The position numbers were made by a program, and so were the translations under genes. The notes under the pieces are model-generated. The model saw only the letters and a list, made by a program, of their open reading frames with translations, was not told the origin of the DNA and searched no databases. Below, piece by piece: positions 59,768 to 64,000 of a stretch of 64,000 bases of DNA. Source of the stretch: Mycobacterium sp. IDR2000157661 (lineage in GTDB: Bacteria; Actinomycetota; Actinomycetes; Mycobacteriales; Mycobacteriaceae); NCBI RefSeq assembly GCF_022317005.1, contig NZ_CP081006.1, forward strand, positions 4,836,001 to 4,900,000, read 5' to 3'. How positions within the stretch are numbered: the first letter of the stretch is position 1; each line of letters opens with the position of its first letter.

Positions 59768-60180
59768 GTCTGGTCCTTCCAGAAGTCGTTGAGGCCTGCG
59801 CGAACCGCGAGCACGTCGTCGGTGGTGCCCATCAGTTCGAAGCGGTAGAGGAACGGGACGCCGCACTTACGGGAGACGACGACCCCGGCGTAGCCGAATT
59901 CGGCACCGAAATTGGTGTTGCCCGCGGCGATGACGCCGCGGATCAACGACCGGTTGTGTTCGTTGTTGAGGAACGCGATCACCTGCTTGGGGACGTATCC
60001 GCCGCGGTCCGGATCGGGACCGTTGGCGTGACCGCCGCCGTAGGTGGGCAGCACCAGCACGTACGGCTCACCGACCTCGATGCGCCCGTGCAGTGGGATA
60101 CGGGTGGCGGGCAACCCCAGCTTCTCGACGAAGCGGTGGGTGTTCTCCGAGACGCTGGAGAAGTAGACGAGGTTGCTCAT
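59734..60180 (-). CDS. nrdI: NrdI flavodoxin-like activase
   Basis: FMN protein of 148 residues that generates the oxidant needed to assemble the Mn-tyrosyl cofactor of NrdF. Phosphate loop YFSSVSENTHRFVEKLG, VLVLPTYGGGHANGPDP and the NrdI-specific GNTNFGAEFGYAG flavin loop. Lies between nrdH (15-nt gap) and nrdE (34-nt overlap). Confidence 0.96.
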   Translation of the reverse strand: MSNLVYFSSVSENTHRFVEKLGLPATRIPLHGRIEVGEPYVLVLPTYGGGHANGPDPDRGGYVPKQVIAFLNNEHNRSLIRGVIAAGNTNFGAEFGYAGVVVSRKCGVPFLYRFELMGTTDDVLAVRAGLNDFWKDQTCHQPSQLQSL

Positions 60181-60195
60181 GCCCGCCGGATCCCG

Positions 60196-60453
60196 TCAGG
60201 CCGTGGCGGCGACTGCGCCGAGGGCCTTGATGCGGTCGGGCCGGAAGCCCGACCAGTGCTCGTGACCGGCCACGACGACCGGGGCCTGCAGATAGCCCAG
60301 CGCCATGACGTAGTCACGGGCCTCGCTGTCGAGGCTGATGTCGACGGTCTCGTAGGCGATGCCCTGCTTGTCCAGCGCCTTGTAGGTGGCGTTGCACTGC
60401 ACGCAAGCCGGCTTGGTGTACACGGTGACGAAGGACTGTGCTGGCTGGGACAT
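60196..60453 (-). CDS. nrdH: NrdH glutaredoxin-like electron donor
   Basis: Redoxin of 85 residues: VTVYTKPACVQCNATYKALD carries the Cys-Val-Gln-Cys active site, and APVVVAGHEHWSGFRPDRI is the typical NrdH end. It reduces NrdE using thioredoxin reductase. First gene of nrdHIE. ATG 60453 with AGAGGAG about 12 nt upstream, slightly distant. Confidence 0.96.
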   Translation of the reverse strand: MSQPAQSFVTVYTKPACVQCNATYKALDKQGIAYETVDISLDSEARDYVMALGYLQAPVVVAGHEHWSGFRPDRIKALGAVAATA

Positions 60454-60664
60454 CTGCGGTACGGCTCCTCTGCGACGGGGTCTGGCAACTGGACGGGTAC
60501 TGCGCTCCGCCGATGCTCACCACAATTCAGCGGACCGGAGACCCTTGAAATTCCTTGCGCCCGGTGCCTCGGTCCGGTGTGGCGGGCAACCGACACGGCC
60601 GGATTTCGGGGCTCCGGCCGACCCTTTTCAGCTCAGGAACTGTGGGGGCCTGTCGGTGCTCGAA

Positions 60665-60680
60665 ACACTACACCTAGTGT
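60665..60680. promoter_or_regulatory. NrdR-like box 1 upstream of nrdHIE
   Basis: ACACTACACCTAGTGT, with ACACTA/TAGTGT perfect 6-bp arms. On the minus strand its TAGTGT could also serve as the -10 box, so binding would occlude the promoter. Confidence 0.72.
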
Positions 60681-60696
60681 CCGACATCGCATGCGG

Positions 60697-60712
60697 ATAC
60701 CAGATGTTCTGA
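60697..60712. promoter_or_regulatory. NrdR-like box 2 upstream of nrdHIE (degenerate)
   Basis: ATACCAGATGTTCTGA matches the NrdR pattern at about 10 of 16 positions; its start is exactly 32 bp from box 1. The spacing supports it more than the sequence. Confidence 0.4.
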
Positions 60713-60861
60713 ATAACATTTTTGAAATTCCCAGGTCGTAAGCCATTCCTCGACACCGCGCACGGCGTGTCGTGCATCACAATCGCCGGTGTGTCGCCCA
60801 CGGCCCCTATATCTAGCAGGGCGCACCGACATCTCCCGGGAGATCGGTTCGCGAACAGCAA

Positions 60862-60895
60862 AGCGCCGGCGGGGCGCCAAGGCTCCGCCGGCGCT
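60862..60895 (-). terminator. Hairpin downstream of the FMN reductase gene
   Basis: Perfect 11-bp stem AGCGCCGGCGG / CCGCCGGCGCT with a 12-nt loop, 33 nt beyond the stop at 60928. On the minus strand it is followed by TTTGCTGTT, a weak U-rich tail. Confidence 0.6.
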
Positions 60896-60927
60896 GCGGT
60901 GCTGCCGGTGCCGAGACGCTGCAGCGA

Positions 60928-61470
60928 CTAGCCGACCTCGGCGACCAGCTTGCCGACGATGTCACGCAGCGTCTGCGCCACCTCGGCGTTCTCGCGCGGA
61001 TGCTTGCCGTCGAAGACCGTGGTCTGCACCGAGAGCTTGAGGTCCTCGACCACCCGGGGTCCCGCGATGCCGAACGACTTGCGGGTCTCGTCGTGCGCCC
61101 ACACCCCGCCGTACTGTCCGAGCGCCGCCCCGACCACCGCCAGCGGCTTGTCGTTCAGTGCGCCGTTGCCGTACGGCCGCGACAACCAGTCGATCGCGTT
61201 CTTCAGAACGCCCGGGATGCTGCCGTTGTACTCGGGAGTGACGACGAGCGCCGCGTCGGCGCCGGCCGCCGCCTGCCGCAGCGCTGCAACGGGCTCGGGG
61301 ACGTCACCAGTGTCGAGGTCCTCGTTGTAGAACGGCAGCTCGCCGAGCCGGTCGAACAGCTCGAGCCTGACCCCCTCGGGCGCCGACTCGACCGCCAGTT
61401 CGGCCAGCTGGCGGTTGATCGACGCGGCGCGCAGGCTTCCGACCAGCACCAGCACCTTGATGTCCGACAT
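60928..61470 (-). CDS. NAD(P)H-dependent FMN reductase (Rv3054c-like)
   Basis: Flavodoxin-like protein of 180 residues: LVLVGSLRAASINRQLAEL binds FMN phosphate, VVTPEYNGSIPGVLKNAIDWLSRP is the family signature, and GAALGQYGGVWAHDETRKSFG completes the flavin site. Related to ChrR/azoreductase quinone reductases. ATG 61470 with AAGGAAG upstream; GTG 61476 is possible. Divergent from the TetR gene across a 14-bp palindrome. Confidence 0.92.
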   Translation of the reverse strand: MSDIKVLVLVGSLRAASINRQLAELAVESAPEGVRLELFDRLGELPFYNEDLDTGDVPEPVAALRQAAAGADAALVVTPEYNGSIPGVLKNAIDWLSRPYGNGALNDKPLAVVGAALGQYGGVWAHDETRKSFGIAGPRVVEDLKLSVQTTVFDGKHPRENAEVAQTLRDIVGKLVAEVG

Positions 61471-61502
61471 GTGCACACTTCCTTCCGATGATTGCGAGGC
61501 GT

Positions 61503-61516
61503 TTCACCCAGGTGAA
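61503..61516. promoter_or_regulatory. Palindrome between FMN reductase and tetR
   Basis: TTCACC-CA-GGTGAA in the 90-bp divergent region; a likely binding site for the adjacent TetR regulator. Confidence 0.5.
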
Positions 61517-61560
61517 CCGGACCGCAGTCCGAATCATTCCCGCTGATCTAAACTGCTGCC

Positions 61561-62169
61561 ATGGCCGCACCTCGTCACCTGGCCGAGTTGCCGGTGACCG
61601 ACCAGACGCCGCACGAGCGGGGTGATGCCGCCCGCAACCGGGCGCTACTCCTTGACGCCGCCCGGCGGCTGATCGCCGAGCACGGCGCCGACGCGGTCAG
61701 CACCGACGACATCGCCGCGGCCGCCGGGGTGGGCAAGGGGACGTTGTTCCGCCGGTTCGGCAGCCGGGCGGGCCTGATGATCGTGTTGCTCGACGAGGAC
61801 GAAAAGGCCGAGCAGCAGGCGTTCCTATTCGGCCCACCACCGCTGGGCCCCAGCGCCCCTCCGTTGGAGCGCCTGCTGGCCTTCGGCCGCCGACGGCTGG
61901 CGTTCGTCCGCAACCACCACGCGCTGCTCTCCGACGCCAACCGCGATCCGCAGACGCGGTTCAACGCGCCGGCCACCCTCCACCACCGGCACGTCCGCGT
62001 GCTCCTCGAGGACGCCCACACCAGTGGCGACCTGGACGCCCAGGCGACCGCCCTGCTGGCGCTGCTCGACGCCGACTATGTGCACCATCAGCTGACCGAA
62101 CGCCGTGCGACCCCGACGTCGCTGGCGCAGGCCTGGGAATCGTTGGCACGCAAGCTCTGTGGCACATGA
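61561..62169 (+). CDS. TetR-family regulator (Rv3055-like)
   Basis: Protein of 202 residues. The helix-turn-helix is ARRLIAEHGADAVSTDDIAAAAGVGKGTLFRRFGSRAGLM; the C-terminal half has ALLALLDADYVHHQL. TAAACT (61549-61554) is 6 nt before ATG 61561, so the transcript is probably leaderless. The stop overlaps the dinB2 start (ATGA), placing polymerase expression under this regulator's promoter. Confidence 0.9.
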   Translation: MAAPRHLAELPVTDQTPHERGDAARNRALLLDAARRLIAEHGADAVSTDDIAAAAGVGKGTLFRRFGSRAGLMIVLLDEDEKAEQQAFLFGPPPLGPSAPPLERLLAFGRRRLAFVRNHHALLSDANRDPQTRFNAPATLHHRHVRVLLEDAHTSGDLDAQATALLALLDADYVHHQLTERRATPTSLAQAWESLARKLCGT

Positions 62170-63233
62170 CCCGATGGGTGCTGCACGTCGACCTCGACCA
62201 ATTCCAGGCGGCAGTGGAGGTGCGCAGGCGTCCCGAACTGGCCGGGCAGCCGATCATCGTGGGCGGCAACGGCGATCCGACCGAGCCCCGCAAGGTGGTC
62301 ACCTGCGCGTCGTACCCTGCCCGTGACTTCGGGGTGCATGCGGGAATGCCGCTGCGCACCGCGGCCCGCAAGTGCCCGAATGCGACGTTCCTGCCGCTGG
62401 ACACCGACGCCTACGACGAAGCCTCCGAGGAGGTGATGGGCCTGCTGAGCGACTTCGGCCACCCCGTCGAGGTGTGGGGCTGGGACGAGGCCTACGTCGG
62501 CGCGGACCTCGACGCCGAGAGCCCGTTCGGGTTCGCCGCGCGGATCCGTGAGGTCGTCGCCGCCGAGACGGGGCTGTCATGCTCGGTGGGCATCAGCGAC
62601 AACAAGCAGCGTGCAAAGGTCGCCACCGGCTTCGGCAAGCCACGCTCGGGTGAGCCGGATGCGACCGGAGTCTTCCAGCTGACCGACGACAACTGGATGG
62701 CGGTCATGGGCGACCGCTCGGTCGACGCGCTCTGGGGTGTGGGCCCGAAGACCTCGAAAAAGCTTGCCGCGATGGGCATCACGACCGTCGCCGACCTTGC
62801 AGGCACCGACGCGACGGTGCTCACGTCGACGTTCGGCCCGACGACCGGCCTGTGGGTTCTGCTGCTGGCCAAAGGTGGCGGCGACGCGAATGTCAGTGCC
62901 GAGCCGTGGGTGCCACGCTCGCGCAGCCACGTGATCACGTTTCCGCGCGACCTGACCGACGGCGCCGAGATCGACTCGGCCGTGGTCGGACTCGCCCAGC
63001 AGACGCTCACCGAGATCGTCGGGCAGGGCCGGATCGTCACCCGCGTGGCGGTGACGGTGCGCACGACGACGTTCTTCACCCGCACCAAGATCCGCAAGCT
63101 GCCCGAACCGACGGTCGCCCCGGAGGTCGTCACGGCGACGGCTCTCGATCTTCTCGGCCAGTTCGAACTCGACCGTCCCATCCGGCTGCTCGGTGTCCGG
63201 CTGGAACTCGCGCCGCCCGACGGCGGGTACTGA
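62166..63233 (+). CDS. dinB2: Y-family DNA polymerase DinB2 with atypical steric gate
   Basis: Translesion polymerase of 355 residues. Catalytic carboxylates: Asp9 in HVDLDQFQAAVE and Asp-Glu in VWGWDEAYVGADL; palm TGLSCSVGISDNKQRAKVATG; HhH DALWGVGPKTSKKLAAMGI; and little finger from RSRSHVITFPRDL. The residue after Phe13, normally an aromatic steric gate, is Gln14; M. smegmatis DinB2 has Leu there and incorporates ribonucleotides. No beta-clamp motif is obvious at the C-terminus, as known for DinB2. Matches Rv3056. Confidence 0.95.
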   Translation: MTRWVLHVDLDQFQAAVEVRRRPELAGQPIIVGGNGDPTEPRKVVTCASYPARDFGVHAGMPLRTAARKCPNATFLPLDTDAYDEASEEVMGLLSDFGHPVEVWGWDEAYVGADLDAESPFGFAARIREVVAAETGLSCSVGISDNKQRAKVATGFGKPRSGEPDATGVFQLTDDNWMAVMGDRSVDALWGVGPKTSKKLAAMGITTVADLAGTDATVLTSTFGPTTGLWVLLLAKGGGDANVSAEPWVPRSRSHVITFPRDLTDGAEIDSAVVGLAQQTLTEIVGQGRIVTRVAVTVRTTTFFTRTKIRKLPEPTVAPEVVTATALDLLGQFELDRPIRLLGVRLELAPPDGGY

Positions 63234-63235
63234 CC

Positions 63236-64000
63236 GTGTTGCAGACAGTCGCGATCCGCGGATACCGCTCCCTGCGCGACGTCGTCCTGCCATTGGCGCG
63301 GTTGACGGTCGTCACCGGCGCCAACGGCACGGGCAAGTCGTCGCTGTACCGTGCGCTGCGGCTGCTGGCCGACTGCGGCCGCGGTGAGGTGATCGGCTCG
63401 CTGGCCCGCGAGGGCGGGCTCGAGTCGGTGCTGTGGGCGGGCCCGGAGCAGCCGGCCGGAGCGCGTCGAACGGGCCGCGTCGAGGGCACCACCCGCACCG
63501 GTCCGGTGTCACTCGAACTGGGTTTCGCGTCGGATGATTTCGGATATCTGGTCGATCTCGGCCTGCCGCAGATGGCCGGCCACAATTCGCTGTTCGCGCG
63601 TGATCCGGAGATCAAACGCGAGGCCGTCTTCGTCGGCCCCGTCATGCGCAACGGCTCCACCCTGGTGCGCCGCACGCGCGAGTACGCCGAGGCCAGCGCG
63701 GCGTCGGGGCGGGGCTTCGACAAGTTGTCGCACTCGCTTCCGGCCTATCGCAGTGTGCTCGCCGAGTACGCCCATCCGGGCGCGCACCCCGAACTCGCTG
63801 CGGTACGGGACCGGTTGCGCGACTGGCGCTTCTATGACGGGTTCCGTGTCGACGCGGCCGCGCCTGCGCGTCAACGCCACGTCGGGACCAGGACACCGGT
63901 GCTGTCCGACGACGGCCGTGACCTGGCCGCCGCGATCCAGACGATCCTCGAGGGGGGCTTCGACGACCTGCAGCACGTGGTCGCCGACGCGTTCGACGGT
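63236..64000 (+). CDS. AAA-family ATPase, RecF/OLD-like (5' part, runs off the window)
   Basis: Open frame from GTG 63236 to the window end (255 codons, no stop). It starts AIRGYRSLRDVVLPLARLTVV; Walker A is GANGTGKSSLYRALRLLAD; then VFVGPVMRNGSTLVRR and FYDGFRVDAAAPARQ. These match the N-terminal half of AAA_21/OLD-like predicted ATPases of about 370-400 residues; signature and Walker B would lie beyond. It begins 2 nt after dinB2, suggesting one transcript and a DNA-repair-related role (inference). Confidence 0.85.
   Translation, partial: MLQTVAIRGYRSLRDVVLPLARLTVVTGANGTGKSSLYRALRLLADCGRGEVIGSLAREGGLESVLWAGPEQPAGARRTGRVEGTTRTGPVSLELGFASDDFGYLVDLGLPQMAGHNSLFARDPEIKREAVFVGPVMRNGSTLVRRTREYAEASAASGRGFDKLSHSLPAYRSVLAEYAHPGAHPELAAVRDRLRDWRFYDGFRVDAAAPARQRHVGTRTPVLSDDGRDLAAAIQTILEGGFDDLQHVVADAFDG

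Larger units (their letters stand above)
60454..60927. other. 474-bp gene-free region upstream of nrdH
   Basis: No convincing gene. It holds the long nrdH 5' region, two NrdR-like boxes (60665-60712), an AT-richer patch around 60710-60730 (TGAATAACATTTTTGAAATT) and, at its far end, a GC hairpin (60862-60895) after the FMN reductase gene. Short open frames here have poor starts and no coding pattern. Confidence 0.7.

Noticed and set aside
60454..60730. Possible cobalamin or other riboswitch upstream of nrdH
   Set aside because: No conserved riboswitch core such as a B12 box was recognised; NrdR-like boxes explain the regulation better.
60628..60861. Minus-strand frame in the nrdH upstream region
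   Set aside because: It crosses the NrdR-like boxes and shows no coding pattern; better explained as regulatory DNA.
1..64000. CRISPR arrays, insertion sequences, integrases, tRNA or rRNA genes
   Set aside because: No regularly spaced repeats, transposase motifs or RNA gene signatures were found by reading the sequence; a small RNA gene could still escape manual inspection.

Overview
The window is a chromosomal segment of a high-GC actinomycete, almost certainly a fast-growing mycobacterium (Mycolicibacterium type). From memory of the M. tuberculosis map, the conserved genes follow the order Rv3003c to Rv3056: ilvB1, cfp6, doxX, lppZ, gatB, pfkA, gatA, gatC, Rv3013, ligA, Rv3015c, lpqA, mnmA, iscS, Rv3026c/Rv3027c, etfA/etfB, Rv3030-Rv3032, Rv3034c-Rv3041c, serB2, ctaD, fecB, adhC, nrdF2, Rv3049c, Rv3050c, nrdE/nrdI/nrdH, Rv3054c, Rv3055 and dinB2. 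No rRNA, tRNA, CRISPR array, prophage or insertion sequence was seen. Composition looks uniform.

Layout. 1-3.2 kb: 5' part of ilvB1 with an attenuation-type leader, cfp6, a DoxX protein. 3.3-6.2 kb: LppZ lipoprotein and a non-tuberculosis module (SDR, SugE/Gdx exporter, divergent TetR with a clear palindromic operator). 6.2-11.4 kb: GatCAB amidotransferase genes with pfkA, and an ACT-domain protein. 11.5-15.1 kb: a tightly coupled five-gene cluster, DUF4178, DUF2617, DUF4247, DUF350 and a membrane-anchored spermidine-synthase-like protein. This cluster is the best candidate in the window for a poorly described system. 15.1-25.5 kb: zinc ribbon protein, ligA, acyl-CoA ligase, Pro-rich membrane protein, ArsR/SRPBCC pair, MetE-like protein, LpqA, and the thiolation pair mnmA/iscS. 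25.5-29.2 kb: an OlsB/OlsA-like acyltransferase pair and the electron transfer flavoprotein genes with a clear terminator. 29.4-41.3 kb: the methylglucose lipopolysaccharide (MGLP) neighbourhood (methyltransferases, GH57, GT4, hexapeptide acetyltransferase), then a minus-strand operon of ABC ATPase, NUDIX, EchA17-like crotonase and two methyltransferases. 41.4-48.9 kb: MocR regulator, SerB2, CtaD, FecB, YciI, AdhC. 48.9-52.2 kb: a secreted protein and an accessory operon of SDR, TctC-type binding protein and EamA permease. 52.3-60.7 kb: the class Ib ribonucleotide reductase genes (nrdF2 separate from nrdHIE), each with an NrdR-like box pair, separated by a flavin monooxygenase/TetR pair and a geranylgeranyl-reductase-family protein. 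60.9-64 kb: FMN reductase, TetR, the Y-family polymerase DinB2 with an unusual steric-gate residue, and the start of an AAA ATPase.

Gene organisation. Many neighbours are joined by 4-nt ATGA/GTGA stop-start overlaps, implying translational coupling. Three convergent pairs end on one shared TTAG or CTAG. Many promoters place a TANNNT -10 box 6-8 nt before the start codon, the layout of leaderless mycobacterial transcripts.
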